Assembly: GCA_017430085.1 (NCBI GenBank) | Contig: JAFRNR010000044.1 | Coordinates: 1-55,576, forward strand | DNA length: 55,576 nucleotides | From: Lachnospiraceae bacterium | GTDB lineage: Bacteria > Bacillota > Clostridia > Lachnospirales > Lachnospiraceae | Reading direction: 5' to 3' | Shown: positions 15,748 through 25,192 of the stretch, one piece after another | Layout: every line of letters starts with the position of its first letter | How positions within the stretch are numbered: position 1 is the first letter of the stretch | The notes under the pieces: generated by a model | What the model saw: the letters and a program-made list of their open reading frames with translations, nothing else | Told to the model about the DNA's origin: nothing | The model's database searches: none | Program-made: the position numbers and the translations under genes

Positions 15748-17094
15748 CTACATCCTCTTCCGCACGATCATGGTGAAGACGAGCAGCAGGATCAGCGTCG
15801 CGCCCCAGCCGACCGGGAAACTGGTGTAAAAGACCTGTACCGTCCCGACGCGCGGCATGACCAGCGCCAGGTAAAAGTGACGGACGGCGACCATCCCGAC
15901 CAGAGAAAGGATCATCGGGATGCGGCTGATCCCGTAGCCGCGCAGGTAACCGAGCAGCACTTCGCGAAGGACCATGATGATATAGATCGGGGCCAGGAAA
16001 CGGGACATCGCGGCGCCGGCGCGGATCACGGCCGGGTCGCTGCTGAACAGGTTGATGACGGGCTCCGCAAAGAGATACAGCAAAAGGGCAAGAGGCATGG
16101 TCACGGCAGCACTGAGGCCGAAACCGTACCAAAAGCCCTTTTTTGCACGGGAAAAATTACGGGCACCCAGGTTCTGGCTGACGAAGGTCGTAGTTGTCAT
16201 AGCGAGCGATTTGCAGGGCATGACCACGAAACGGTCGACTTTCATGCCTACGCCGACGCCGGCGGTCACTGCAGTCGGGAACCCGCTGATATAGGACCAG
16301 ACGAACAGGTTGGAGAAGGAAATCAGGGCATTCTGCAGGCCGGCGGCAAATCCGACCCGGACGGATCCCAGGATAACTTTCCGCCCGTCCCGCAAGGTCC
16401 GGACGAAGTCCAGCGGATTCTTTCCGGTGCGGCGCCGGATCAGGACGTAGACCAGCAGCATGGACAGCCCCTGGGCGACGATCGTGGCGATGCCGACGCC
16501 GGCGATCCCCCAGCCGAAGGCGATCACGAACAGCAGGTCCAGACCGATGTTCAGCACGGTCGTCAGCATCAGCACATACAGGGGGCTTGCGGAATCCCCG
16601 ATGGCCCGCAGGATGCCGGTGCCGCAGTTGTAGATGACCGTGAACATCAGGCCGGCCAGATAGATCCGGAGATAAACGATCGCCTGCTCATAGATTTCTT
16701 CATTGCATCCCGTAATGTGCAGCAGCGCCGGTGCCAGCAGGATCCCGAGTGCGGACACGATAACGCCCATGACGACGGAGAACGTGAATGCGTAACAGAT
16801 CGCATTCCGGGTCTCGTTTTCGTCGCCGCGGCCGAAAGCTTTGGCTACGACGACGGTATTCCCGATCGAAACCCCGTTGAAAAAGCCGATCAGCAGATTG
16901 GAAATAGGCGCGCAGACGCTCACGGCCGCCAGCGCGGTCTCGCTCACGTAGTTGCCGACGACATAGGAATCGACGGTGTTGTAGAGGTTCTGCAGCAGTT
17001 CGCTGAGCAGGATCGGGACAGCAAAAAGAAGCAGCTTCCCGATTACGGCGCCTTCAGTGAAATTGATGCTTTTCTGACGTCGGAGAAGCTGCAT
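15748..17094 (-). CDS. MATE family efflux transporter
   Basis: 448 aa with about twelve membrane spans in two six-helix halves, the layout of Na+- or H+-driven multidrug and toxin extruders. The opening FTEGAVIGKLLLFAVPILLSE, quoted as GKLLLFAVPILLSE, and the early LYNTVDSYVVGNYV are typical of the DinF/NorM-like branch common in Clostridia. The substrate cannot be told from sequence. It lies 4 nt downstream of the DUF6472-like gene and may share its transcript with guaB. Confidence 0.93.
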   Translation of the reverse strand: MQLLRRQKSINFTEGAVIGKLLLFAVPILLSELLQNLYNTVDSYVVGNYVSETALAAVSVCAPISNLLIGFFNGVSIGNTVVVAKAFGRGDENETRNAICYAFTFSVVMGVIVSALGILLAPALLHITGCNEEIYEQAIVYLRIYLAGLMFTVIYNCGTGILRAIGDSASPLYVLMLTTVLNIGLDLLFVIAFGWGIAGVGIATIVAQGLSMLLVYVLIRRRTGKNPLDFVRTLRDGRKVILGSVRVGFAAGLQNALISFSNLFVWSYISGFPTAVTAGVGVGMKVDRFVVMPCKSLAMTTTTFVSQNLGARNFSRAKKGFWYGFGLSAAVTMPLALLLYLFAEPVINLFSSDPAVIRAGAAMSRFLAPIYIIMVLREVLLGYLRGYGISRIPMILSLVGMVAVRHFYLALVMPRVGTVQVFYTSFPVGWGATLILLLVFTMIVRKRM

Positions 17095-17098
17095 GGTC

Positions 17099-17296
17099 TT
17101 ATATCTGTTTGTGCACTATCGTGTATTCATCGCCCGGCCGGTAATACGGACACGAAGGAAAACGGCCGATCAGGAACAGCCTCATTTCGTCCTCGTCCAG
17201 GTCCATGACGCAGGTGTAGCAGTCGTATTCCTCATCGTATTCGTAATTCAGGCAGTCGTCGCAATTGCTTTGTACGGGCTTTTTCCGGGTCGCCAT
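17099..17296 (-). CDS. DUF6472-like cysteine-rich mini-protein
   Basis: 65 aa, acidic, with cysteines in CDDC, CYTC and SCPYY. This resembles the small DUF6472 family of Clostridia, of unknown function. The spacing of the cysteines would suit one metal site, but that is inference. It lies between guaB (6 nt upstream) and the MATE gene (4 nt downstream), so it is probably co-transcribed with them. The family name is from memory of similar proteins and not from a search. Confidence 0.7.
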   Translation of the reverse strand: MATRKKPVQSNCDDCLNYEYDEEYDCYTCVMDLDEDEMRLFLIGRFPSCPYYRPGDEYTIVHKQI

Positions 17297-17302
17297 GATC
17301 GT

Positions 17303-18814
17303 TTATTTGGTCCCCAGGACCGCCGTATTGTCCTTCTGAATGACGTCGTGCGCGCCGCCTTCCACGATGCTGACGGAGGACACCAGCGTCAGTTTTGCCT
17401 TCTGCTGCAGTTCGCGGATGGTCAGGGCGCCGCAGTTGCACATGGTGGAACGGACCTTGCTGAGGGTCAGCTGCACGTTGTCCTTCAGACTGCCGGCGTA
17501 AGGAACGTAGGAGTCCACGCCTTCTTCAAAGGACAGTTTCCGGTCTCCGCCCAGGTCGTAGCGCTGCCAGTTGCGGGCGCGGGCGGAGCCTTCGCCCCAG
17601 TATTCTTTGTAGTAGGTGCCGTTGATGCTGATCTTGTTGGTGGGGCTTTCGTCGAAGCGGGCGAAATAGCGGCCCAGCATCACGAAATCCGCGCCCATGG
17701 CCAGCGCCAGCGTGATGTGGTGGTCGTACACGATGCCGCCGTCGGAACAGACGGGGACATATACGCCGGTCTCTTCGAAATACTTGTCGCGCTCCTTGCA
17801 GACATCGATCAGCGCGGTCGCCTGGCCGCGGCCGATGCCCTTGGTCTCGCGCGTGATGCAGATCGAACCGCCGCCGATGCCGACCTTCACGAAGTCCGCG
17901 CCGCAGTCCGCCAGATAGCGGAAACCGTCCGCATCCACGACGTTGCCGGCGCCGACTTTGACGCGGTCGCCGTACTCCGAGCGGATCCAGTCAATGGTCC
18001 TCTTCTGCCATTCCGAGAAGCCCTCGGAAGAGTCGATGCATAGCACGTCCGCACCGGCTTCGATCAGAGCCGGCACGCGTTCGGCGTAGTCCCGGGTGTT
18101 GATGCCGGCGCCGACCACATAGCGCTTGTGCTCGTCCAGCAGTTCATTCGGGTTCTGCTTGTGCAGGTCGTAGTCCTTGCGGAACACGATGTGGCAGAGC
18201 TTGCCTTCCTTGCTCACGATGGGCAGGGCGTTCAGTTTGTGGTCCCAGATGATGTCGTTGGCTTCCCGCAGGGACGTCCCTTCCGGCGCCCAGATCAGTC
18301 TTTCCATGGGCGTCATGAATTCGTGCACGGGCGTGTTCGGATCCATGCGGGAGACGCGGTAATCGCGGCTGGTAACCAGGCCCATCAGTTTCCCTTCGGG
18401 CGTGCCGTCTTCGGTCACTGCGATGGTGGAATGGCCCGTGGAAGCCGTGATAGCCACGATGTCGGCCAGCGTCTGGTCCGGCCGCACGTTGGAGTCGCTG
18501 CGGACGAAACCGGCCTTGAAGCTCTTGGCCCGCTGCACCATGGCGGCCTGCGAGGCGATGCTCTGCGAGCCGAAAATGAAGGACACGCCGCCTTCCATGG
18601 CCAGCGCCACGGCCAGCCGGTCGCCCGAGACCGACTGCATGATCGCGCTCACCATCGGGATATTCATGGTCAGCGCAGGCTCTTCGCCCCGGCTGAACTT
18701 CACCAGCGGCGTTTTCAAAGATACATTGGCGGGAATGCATTCCGAGGAAGAATACCCGGGAATGATCAGATACTCGTTAAAAGTTCTTGACTGCTCATCC
18801 AGAATGGTTGCCAT
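17303..18814 (-). CDS. guaB: Inosine-5'-monophosphate dehydrogenase
   Basis: NAD-dependent oxidation of IMP to XMP, the committed step of GMP synthesis; cytoplasmic tetramer. 503 aa, with a (beta/alpha)8 barrel and an inserted CBS pair around residues 110-225 ([32 protein letters not shown]). The catalytic Cys lies in [13 protein letters not shown] near residue 317. The flap-adjacent sequence is GIGRGQ in place of the commoner GxGxPQ. It has its own promoter (18855-18883), and DUF6472 and MATE genes follow closely. Confidence 0.95.
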   Translation of the reverse strand: MATILDEQSRTFNEYLIIPGYSSSECIPANVSLKTPLVKFSRGEEPALTMNIPMVSAIMQSVSGDRLAVALAMEGGVSFIFGSQSIASQAAMVQRAKSFKAGFVRSDSNVRPDQTLADIVAITASTGHSTIAVTEDGTPEGKLMGLVTSRDYRVSRMDPNTPVHEFMTPMERLIWAPEGTSLREANDIIWDHKLNALPIVSKEGKLCHIVFRKDYDLHKQNPNELLDEHKRYVVGAGINTRDYAERVPALIEAGADVLCIDSSEGFSEWQKRTIDWIRSEYGDRVKVGAGNVVDADGFRYLADCGADFVKVGIGGGSICITRETKGIGRGQATALIDVCKERDKYFEETGVYVPVCSDGGIVYDHHITLALAMGADFVMLGRYFARFDESPTNKISINGTYYKEYWGEGSARARNWQRYDLGGDRKLSFEEGVDSYVPYAGSLKDNVQLTLSKVRSTMCNCGALTIRELQQKAKLTLVSSVSIVEGGAHDVIQKDNTAVLGTK

Positions 18815-18854
18815 GCTCTTCTCTCCCTTCGAAGGATCATGATATTTTCTTGAA

Positions 18855-18883
18855 ACTATATCGAAAAGATCCCGGCTTGTAAA
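18855..18883 (-). promoter_or_regulatory. guaB promoter
   Basis: Minus-strand TTTACA (18878-18883), a 17-bp spacer and TATAGT (18855-18860), about 40 nt upstream of the guaB ATG. The -35 lies in a small inverted repeat (CGGCTT/AAGCCG, 18873-18878 with 18882-18887) followed by a short T-run, possibly a weak terminator of the plsY operon. The leader is too short for a purine riboswitch. Confidence 0.8.
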
Positions 18884-18890
18884 GCCGAAA

Positions 18891-19523
18891 TCATTTTATT
18901 TTCAGCGGTTTCTCCTCTCCCCGGAACAGCCGCTTGATATTCTCCGCATGCCGCAGCAGGGACAGGACGACGATAAAAGCGAACACCAGGATGGCTTCCC
19001 AGACGGGCAGGACGCCGCAGGCCAGGAGGCCGGTCAGGATCAGCACGATGTACAGGATCAGGTCCGCGGTCACGGTCGCGCAGGAGGCCAGGGAAACGAT
19101 CCCGGTCGTCAGGGCGATGCCGAAAAAGATGATGAGGCCCAGGATAGTCATGCGCCAGTCCAGCAGGATGATCAGCGCGGCCGTGGAGGCGACGCCCTTG
19201 CCGCCTTTGAAATTCATAAAGCAGGGGAAATCATGCCCCAGGACGACGCCCAGGCCGGTATACAGCTTAATGAGCAGCACATACTCCGGCCCGCGGGATT
19301 TAAACAGCAGGAGCATCAGCAGAACGGCGAGGAACATCTTGCCCATGTCGCCGATGAAGACGATGAACCCGGCTTTCTTCCCCATGACACGCAGTGCGTT
19401 CGTGGAGCCGGCGTTGCCGCTGCCGTGTTCCCGGATATCCAGGCCCTGCTTCTTCCCGTAGAAAAAGCTGGTCTGGATGCAGCCGAAGAGGTAGCCGACC
19501 ACAATAAATAGCAGACGGATCAT
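18891..19523 (-). CDS. plsY: Glycerol-3-phosphate acyltransferase PlsY
   Basis: Membrane enzyme that moves the acyl group from acyl-phosphate to glycerol-3-phosphate, the first step of phospholipid synthesis; PlsX, encoded at 50124-51152, supplies the acyl-phosphate. 210 aa with about five to six spans. The three family motifs are visible: [21 protein letters not shown] and HAENIKRL. The start overlaps the der stop by 4 bp, so it is the last gene of a DUF512-der-plsY operon. Confidence 0.95.
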   Translation of the reverse strand: MIRLLFIVVGYLFGCIQTSFFYGKKQGLDIREHGSGNAGSTNALRVMGKKAGFIVFIGDMGKMFLAVLLMLLLFKSRGPEYVLLIKLYTGLGVVLGHDFPCFMNFKGGKGVASTAALIILLDWRMTILGLIIFFGIALTTGIVSLASCATVTADLILYIVLILTGLLACGVLPVWEAILVFAFIVVLSLLRHAENIKRLFRGEEKPLKIK

Positions 19524-20848
19524 TGTTCCTTCTCGCTCCTTTCCCGGATGATGATCTTGATGCTGGTGCCCTTGAATCCGAACGTTTCCCGGAGCTGGTT
19601 CTCCAGATAGCGCTGGTAGGAAAAGTGCATCAGTTTCTTGTCATTGACAAAGAAAACGAATGTGGGCGGGCCAACGGCCACCTGTGTAGCGTAATAGATG
19701 CGCAGGCGTTTGCCCTTGTCAGACGGCGGCTCGTGCATGGCGGTGGCCTGGGAAATGATCTCGTTCAGCACGCCGGTGGCGACGCGCTGGACGCAGCTTT
19801 CCACGATCTCGTCCACCTTGTCGAAGATCTGGCCGAGGCGCTGGCCGGTCTCTGCGGAAACGAACAGGATGTCCGCATAATCCAGGAAAGAAAGCACGTC
19901 GCGGATGTCCTGCGTGAACTTCTTCACGGAACTGTTGTCTTTTTCGACCAGGTCCCATTTATTGACCAGAATCAGGATGCCTTTGTTCCGGTCATGCGCG
20001 ACACCGGCGATCTTCGCGTCCTGCTCACTGACGCCTTCCTTCGCGTCGATGACAAGGATGACGACGTTGGAGCGCTCAATGGCGCTCACAGCGCGGACGA
20101 TGCTGTAGTGCTCGATATCTTCCTTGATCTTGCTCTTGCGGCGCAGGCCGGCGGTGTCGATCAGAACGTATTCTTTTTTGTTGCGGCGTACGACCGTGTC
20201 GATTGCGTCCCGCGTGGTCCCGGCGATATCCGAGACGATCACGCGCTGATTGCCCGCCATGCGGTTCACGATGCTGCTCTTGCCCACGTTGGGCTTGCCA
20301 ACGATCGCGATGCGCGGCCGGGTGTCTTCCTCATCCTCTTCCGCCGCCTTCGGGATGTGCTTCATCACCTCGTCCAGCAGATCGCCCAGACCCAGCATTT
20401 CGGATGCGGAGATCGGGATGGGATCGCCCAGACCGAGGTTGTAGAACTCATAGACGTCGTTGCCGTATTTGGCGAAGTTATCCACTTTGTTGACGGCCAG
20501 GACGACCGGCTTCTGCGACTTGCGCAGGAGTTCCGCGACGCGGAGGTCGTCGTCCACAAGACCTTGCTTGACGTCCGTCAGAAAGATGATGGCATCCGCG
20601 GTCTCCATGGCCGTGACGGCCTGCTCGCGCATCTGCTTTAAGATCACGTCGCTGCTGTCCGGCTCGATGCCGCCGGTGTCGATCAGCGTGAAGCTGCGGT
20701 CCAGCCAGGTGCAGTCCGCGTAAATGCGGTCGCGGGTCACGCCGGGCGTGTCGTCCACGATGGAGATGCGGCCTCCCGCCAGTTTATTGAATAGAGTGGA
20801 TTTGCCCACATTGGGCCGCCCTACGATGGCGACAATGGGTCTGCTCAT
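19520..20848 (-). CDS. der: Ribosome-biogenesis GTPase Der (EngA)
   Basis: Double-GTPase for 50S subunit assembly, 442 aa, the normal length. The first G domain has GRPNVGKST (10-18), DTGG and NKVD. The second has GKPNVGKSS near residue 185, DTAGL and NKWD. A C-terminal KH-like domain ends the protein. The start overlaps the upstream DUF512 gene by 4 bp and the stop overlaps plsY, indicating translational coupling. Confidence 0.97.
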   Translation of the reverse strand: MSRPIVAIVGRPNVGKSTLFNKLAGGRISIVDDTPGVTRDRIYADCTWLDRSFTLIDTGGIEPDSSDVILKQMREQAVTAMETADAIIFLTDVKQGLVDDDLRVAELLRKSQKPVVLAVNKVDNFAKYGNDVYEFYNLGLGDPIPISASEMLGLGDLLDEVMKHIPKAAEEDEEDTRPRIAIVGKPNVGKSSIVNRMAGNQRVIVSDIAGTTRDAIDTVVRRNKKEYVLIDTAGLRRKSKIKEDIEHYSIVRAVSAIERSNVVILVIDAKEGVSEQDAKIAGVAHDRNKGILILVNKWDLVEKDNSSVKKFTQDIRDVLSFLDYADILFVSAETGQRLGQIFDKVDEIVESCVQRVATGVLNEIISQATAMHEPPSDKGKRLRIYYATQVAVGPPTFVFFVNDKKLMHFSYQRYLENQLRETFGFKGTSIKIIIRERSEKEQ

Positions 20849-22218
20849 GCTCCGCCTCCTGTTTCTGATTCATAAGCCCGGAACAGCCGGCTGCGCGAGG
20901 CGCCGGGGCCGGGTTTTAAAATGCTTTTTACCATGGAAATGCCGTCGCAGTCAAGGGCAATGACCGGGACGCCCAGGGCTTCCTCCACGTCGGACACGTG
21001 AATATCGTCCAGAAACACGTCCTCGCCGGCCCGCAGCATGGTCAGCGGGATGTATACGGCCTCGCCCAGATCTTTCCCTTTCAGCTGCGCGATCAGGTCG
21101 CCGCCGGTCACCAGGCCGGAGACGGTGATGGTCTCGCCGAAGAAGTCGTTCCGGATCGGGTACAGCATCGGCTCCACGCCGGGGAACTTCTCTTTCAGCT
21201 CCGCCAGCAGTTCCGCGATGGACGGCGCGGGCAGGCGGCCGCAGGCGATGGATACTTTCCGCTTTTTCCGGGCGGACGCTTTGTGATGCGCCAGTTCTTC
21301 CCGGAACTGATCGATAAACAGCCGCATCATCCCCACGCCGTTTTCGAGCTGCAGGTAGCCGTCGTAGCGCTCTTCTTCCGGCAGCGAGCGCTCTGCCAGC
21401 AGGTAGATCTCATCGCTGGCGTGGACGAAATGCAGGTCGTGCAGCGGGTAGAGTTTCTGCTGCCATTTTTCGATGATGTCGACGGTTTGCTGCGCCTCTT
21501 CTTTCGTCAGGAGCCGCAGCGGCGTCAGGCCTTCCCGGAACCGGGTCAGGCCCACGGGGACGACCGAAACGCTTTCCATGCAGGGCAGGTAGCGCGACAG
21601 CTGTTCAATGGTGTATTCCAGTTCCGCCCCGTCGTTCCAGCCCGGGCAGAGCACGATCTGGCCGTTCATGGTAATCCCGTGCTCATAAAGCGTATCCAGG
21701 CGCTTCAGGGCATCGCCTGCAAAGCGGTTGTGCAGCATGCGGCAGCGGAGTTCGGGATTCATCGTGTGCACGGAGATGTTGATGGGCGACAGGTGGTAAT
21801 TCAGGATGCGGTCGAATTCGTGATCGCTCATGTTGGTCAGCGTGATGTAGTTGCCCTGCAGGAAGCTGAGCCGGGCGTCGTCGTCCTTGAAATACAGCGT
21901 TTCGCGCATGCCGGGCGGCATCTGGTCGATAAAACAGAAGATGCATTTGTTGCGGCAGGAACGGTATTCGTCCATAAGGCCTTCTTCAAAGGACAGGCCC
22001 AGGTCCTCGTCCTCGTCTTTTTCGATCTCGAACAGGATCTGCTCTCCTTCCGCCGTTTCCACCAGGAGGTCCACTTCTACTTCGCGGCACAGAAACTCGT
22101 AGTCCAGGACGTCCTCGATCTCCTGGCCTCCGATGCTCAGAATATAGTCGCCGGCTTTGATCTCCAGCTCTTCCCCGATGGAGCCGGGCGCTACCCGGCT
22201 GATGCGGTGCTTCTTCAT
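20845..22218 (-). CDS. DUF512 domain protein with PDZ and radical-SAM-like cysteines
   Basis: 457 aa cytoplasmic protein of a family conserved in Clostridia and often found next to der. A PDZ-like domain occupies the N-terminus ([19 protein letters not shown], about 11-29). Cys88, Cys92 and Cys95 form CX3CX2C ([10 protein letters not shown]), the radical SAM [4Fe-4S] pattern, and the DUF512 region follows. The substrate and reaction are unknown to me. It heads the DUF512-der-plsY unit and diverges from the PRPP synthetase gene. Confidence 0.88.
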   Translation of the reverse strand: MKKHRISRVAPGSIGEELEIKAGDYILSIGGQEIEDVLDYEFLCREVEVDLLVETAEGEQILFEIEKDEDEDLGLSFEEGLMDEYRSCRNKCIFCFIDQMPPGMRETLYFKDDDARLSFLQGNYITLTNMSDHEFDRILNYHLSPINISVHTMNPELRCRMLHNRFAGDALKRLDTLYEHGITMNGQIVLCPGWNDGAELEYTIEQLSRYLPCMESVSVVPVGLTRFREGLTPLRLLTKEEAQQTVDIIEKWQQKLYPLHDLHFVHASDEIYLLAERSLPEEERYDGYLQLENGVGMMRLFIDQFREELAHHKASARKKRKVSIACGRLPAPSIAELLAELKEKFPGVEPMLYPIRNDFFGETITVSGLVTGGDLIAQLKGKDLGEAVYIPLTMLRAGEDVFLDDIHVSDVEEALGVPVIALDCDGISMVKSILKPGPGASRSRLFRAYESETGGGA

Positions 22219-22256
22219 TATGTTGGCCCTTCCGCGTTTATTCTACCATATAATCC

Positions 22257-22285
22257 TTGCCAATTCCACCGAAAAGTGTTAGGAT
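22257..22285 (+). promoter_or_regulatory. Promoter of the PRPP synthetase gene
   Basis: TTGCCA (22257-22262), a 17-bp spacer and TAGGAT (22280-22285), about 44 nt upstream of ATG 22330. I could not assign a convincing minus-strand promoter for the DUF512 gene in the same 111-bp gap. Confidence 0.65.
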
Positions 22286-22329
22286 TTTATCGCAAGGCAT
22301 TTCTCATCAAGGAAAGGCGGATCACGTTC

Positions 22330-23511
22330 ATGGATTTCGACAAGACCTACTACTTTAAGAACCGCACGCTTCTTGCTCCCCTCAAAATCATCGCGATGGA
22401 CAACTGCCGCGAACTCGTCGAAAAGGCGGACCGGCACATCGTTGCATTGCGCAAGCAGTACCTCGCGGATCACGCGCAGGACGATCCCACGATCTCCGGC
22501 CGGGAATACGACAAGGATTCTTACCTGGTCCGGGTCCAGTGCCCCCGCTTCAGTTCCGGCGAAGCCAAGGGCATGATCATGGAATCCGTCCGCGGCAGCG
22601 ACCTGTTCATCATTTCGGACGTAACCAACAACAGCATGAGTTTCAAGATCAGCGGCCGGACCCATTACATGTCCCCCGATGATCATTACCAGGACTTAAA
22701 GCGCATCATCGCCGCCGCTTCCACTTCCGCCCGGCGCATCAGCGTGATCATGCCGTTCCTGTATCAGAGCCGTCAGCACAAGCGCGTGCTGCGCGAATCC
22801 CTGGACTGCGCCCTGGCACTCGAGGAACTGAGCAATATGGGCGTCGCCAACATCGTGACTTTCGACGCGCACGATCCCTGCGTGCAGAATGCGATCCCGC
22901 TGCACGATTTTGACAACTACTCTCCCGACTACAATTTCCTGCACGTGCTGCTGACGCAGCTGCAGGATATTCACTTCTGCAAGGACCAGATGCTCCTCGT
23001 CAGCCCGGACGAAGGCGCCATGCGCCGCGCCGTTTACCTGGCCAACACGGTCGGACTCAACCTCGGCATGTTCTACAAGCGCCGCGATTACACGCGCGTG
23101 GAGGATGGCGTCAACCCGATCGTGGCATCGGAATATCTGGGCCCGAATCCGGAAGGCAAGATCGTCCTGATCCTGGACGATATCATCTCCACCGGTCTCA
23201 ACATCCTGGAAGCCGCGCGCGATATGAAACAGCGCGGCGCCGCCACGGTCATCATCTGCTGCACGTTCGGCCTGTTCGTAGCCGGCTTCGACAAGTTCAT
23301 CAAAGCGCACGACGAAGGTATCTTCGACTACATGGTGACCACGAACCTGAACTACCGGCCGCCCATTGTGCTGGAGCAGCCGTGGTATCTGGAGGCGGAC
23401 ATGTCGGGCTTCATCGGCAAGATCATCAACACGATGAACCACAATATCGCGGTCTCCACCGTCGTGGATCCGTCGAAGATGCTGCAGACGATCTTAAAAG
23501 AAACAGAGTAA
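22330..23511 (+). CDS. prs: Ribose-phosphate pyrophosphokinase-like protein (long form)
   Basis: Makes PRPP from ribose-5-phosphate and ATP for nucleotide, His and Trp synthesis. 393 aa against about 315 for classical Prs. The PRPP loop reads LILDDIISTG (classical form VDDMIDTGGT), the catalytic-loop region has KRRDYTR, and FDAHDP replaces the usual DLHADQ. This fits the long, divergent Prs of Clostridia. The ATG at 22330 follows AAAGGCGG; the frame is open far upstream, but that part is antisense to the DUF512 gene. Whether it is the main PRPP synthetase cannot be told here. Confidence 0.85.
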   Translation: MDFDKTYYFKNRTLLAPLKIIAMDNCRELVEKADRHIVALRKQYLADHAQDDPTISGREYDKDSYLVRVQCPRFSSGEAKGMIMESVRGSDLFIISDVTNNSMSFKISGRTHYMSPDDHYQDLKRIIAAASTSARRISVIMPFLYQSRQHKRVLRESLDCALALEELSNMGVANIVTFDAHDPCVQNAIPLHDFDNYSPDYNFLHVLLTQLQDIHFCKDQMLLVSPDEGAMRRAVYLANTVGLNLGMFYKRRDYTRVEDGVNPIVASEYLGPNPEGKIVLILDDIISTGLNILEAARDMKQRGAATVIICCTFGLFVAGFDKFIKAHDEGIFDYMVTTNLNYRPPIVLEQPWYLEADMSGFIGKIINTMNHNIAVSTVVDPSKMLQTILKETE

Positions 23512-23546
23512 CTGCGGCCGGGAATAACGGCACGGAATCGATGCAG

Positions 23547-23576
23547 GGAGCGGAAAATGGAGTCCGCTCCTTTTTT
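23547..23576 (+). terminator. Terminator of the PRPP synthetase gene
   Basis: Seven-base-pair stem GGAGCGG/CCGCTCC (23547-23553 with 23564-23570) followed by six T. It lies between the convergent prs and yraN genes. Confidence 0.9.
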
Positions 23577-23931
23577 ATTCTTTCCAGAACGCGTCCGGGT
23601 AGTGGACGACCATGTCAAAGCCGTCTATAGCGACCACGTCAAAACGGCACGGCGGATAATTCCCGTCCGGGAAGTACCGGATCAGGAACTGTTCCGCGAC
23701 CCGGAAGATCGTCCGCTGCTTCCGCCTGTCCACGTGCACTTCCCCGCGGCCGTATTCGTCCGTGCGGCGGTATTTGACTTCCGCGAACACCAGCGTGTCC
23801 TCATCGCGCAGGATCAGGTCGATCTCGCCGACGTGGCAGCGGTAATTGCGCCAGAGGACTTCCATGCCCAGGCGCTGCAAATAAACGGCAGCCTGCTCTT
23901 CGTAGCAGGTGCCGACTTCTCTTTTATTCAT
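23575..23931 (-). CDS. YraN family protein (UPF0102, nuclease-fold)
   Basis: 118 aa, the usual family length. The restriction-endonuclease-like core is recognisable: GTCYEEQAAVYLQRLG, then GEIDLILRDEDTLVFAEVKYR, cited as GEIDLI and FAEVKYR, carrying the Asp and ExK positions. Its function is unproven; it is commonly found beside rnhB, as here, at the end of the lepB-rbgA-lepB-rnhB-yraN run. Confidence 0.9.
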   Translation of the reverse strand: MNKREVGTCYEEQAAVYLQRLGMEVLWRNYRCHVGEIDLILRDEDTLVFAEVKYRRTDEYGRGEVHVDRRKQRTIFRVAEQFLIRYFPDGNYPPCRFDVVAIDGFDMVVHYPDAFWKE

Positions 23932-23955
23932 TTTTTCTCTCGTATTGGAATGGGA

Positions 23956-24597
23956 TTATTCGGACGGAGCCGTGAAGTTTTTGATGAAGCTCCGGCGGTG
24001 CTCCGGACACGGGCCGAATTCTCGGATCGCGGCGATATGGGCCGCCGTTCCGTAGCCTTTATGCTGCGCAAAGCCGTACTGCGGATAGGTCCGGTCCATT
24101 TCTTTCAGTATCCGGTCCCGCGTGACTTTTGCGATGATACTGGCGGCGCCGATCGAGATGCTCTTGGCGTCACCTTTGATAATGGGGATCTGGCGGATAT
24201 CCACGCCGGGGATCGTCACCGCGTCCACCAGCAGCACGCCCGGGACCGGGGATAACTGCGCCACCGCTTTCCGCATGGCTTCGTAAGTAGCCTGCAGGAT
24301 ATTGATCTCGTCGATACGGGCCGCGGACACCAGGCCGATTCCCACGCTCAGCGATTTCTGCATGATCTCGTCATACAGCATCTCCCGCCGGGCTTCCGAA
24401 AGCTTTTTGGAGTCGTGGATATACAGGATCTCCTGTGACGGGTCCAGGATCACGGCGGCGGCGGCCACCGGGCCGGCGAGCGGGCCCCCGCCGGCATCGT
24501 CGATCCCCGCGATCGGGGCGAATGCGGCGTACTCCTGCTCATAGACGCTGAGCGACGCCAGCCGGGCCCTCTCCTTTTCCAGGTCGAGCCGGGCCAT
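23956..24597 (-). CDS. rnhB: Ribonuclease HII with altered active-site signature
   Basis: Removes ribonucleotides misincorporated in DNA and RNA-DNA hybrids. 213 aa, normal length, with family landmarks DSKKLSEARRE, VLLVDAV, GDAKSISIGAASIIAKVTRD and YPQYGFAQHKGYGT. The signature normally reading GIDEAGRGPLAGP is GIDDAGGGPLAGP (codons GAC GAT GCC GGC GGG GGC). The catalytic Glu is thus Asp34, and the Arg of the GRG ribose-sensing motif is Gly37. The rest of the gene is intact, so it may be an enzyme with changed activity, a decayed one, or a sequencing error. It overlaps nothing; lepB starts right next to it. Confidence 0.9.
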   Translation of the reverse strand: MARLDLEKERARLASLSVYEQEYAAFAPIAGIDDAGGGPLAGPVAAAAVILDPSQEILYIHDSKKLSEARREMLYDEIMQKSLSVGIGLVSAARIDEINILQATYEAMRKAVAQLSPVPGVLLVDAVTIPGVDIRQIPIIKGDAKSISIGAASIIAKVTRDRILKEMDRTYPQYGFAQHKGYGTAAHIAAIREFGPCPEHRRSFIKNFTAPSE

Positions 24598-25191
24598 TCA
24601 GTTGCCCTCCGGGATCAGATTGGTGCGCGTGTCAAACGGCCACACGCGGAGCCAGGCGCGCCCCACAAGCTGGCTGCGCTTGACGGGCCCCACCGCATAG
24701 CGGGAGTCCGAACTGTTGTTGCGGTTGTCTCCCATCACGAAATACTCGTCCTCTCCAAGCGTGATCGGATCCTCCGCCGCGCCGGCCGGGAAAATCTTCT
24801 GCGTAGCGTACGGGTCTTCGATCGGTTCCCCGTTGATATAGATCACGGATTTTTTGATCTGCACCGTTTCCCCGGGCAGGCCGATCACGCGCTTCACGTA
24901 AAACGTGTCCGGTTCGTCCTTCAGCCGGAAGACGACAATATCCTGCCGCTTAGGCCCGTGCAGGAAACGGTAGGTGAAGCAGTCCACGATCAGCTGGTCC
25001 TTGTCATGCAGCTTGTCCTCCATGGAAGAACCTTCCACCATGACGCGCTGGCCGATGCAGGTCAGGAAAAAGACGACAAAACCGACCAGTAAAGCCAGAT
25101 GGAGCAGCGCGCTCAGGATGTCCTTCCAGAGCTTGGGCTCCTTTTCCAGCTTGACCGGTTCGGGCTCTTTGTTTTTTTTCCGAAATGCCAT
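24598..25191 (-). CDS. lepB: Signal peptidase I (first copy)
   Basis: 197 aa membrane peptidase that cleaves signal peptides of exported proteins. A charged N-terminus and one membrane helix (about 28-48) precede the catalytic domain. The Ser lies in VEGSSM, the Lys in YVKRVIGLPGE and the C-terminal box in FVMGDNRNNSSDSR. It lies between rbgA and rnhB, its stop abutting rnhB. A second, different copy lies on the other side of rbgA. Confidence 0.95.
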   Translation of the reverse strand: MAFRKKNKEPEPVKLEKEPKLWKDILSALLHLALLVGFVVFFLTCIGQRVMVEGSSMEDKLHDKDQLIVDCFTYRFLHGPKRQDIVVFRLKDEPDTFYVKRVIGLPGETVQIKKSVIYINGEPIEDPYATQKIFPAGAAEDPITLGEDEYFVMGDNRNNSSDSRYAVGPVKRSQLVGRAWLRVWPFDTRTNLIPEGN

Positions 25192-25192
25192 A

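Noticed and set aside
17303-18890. Purine riboswitch in front of guaB
   Set aside because: The leader is only about 40 nt, too short for the aptamer.
20998-22329. Upstream extension of the PRPP synthetase frame
   Set aside because: It lies fully antisense to the DUF512 gene. Homology and a ribosome binding site begin at 22330.
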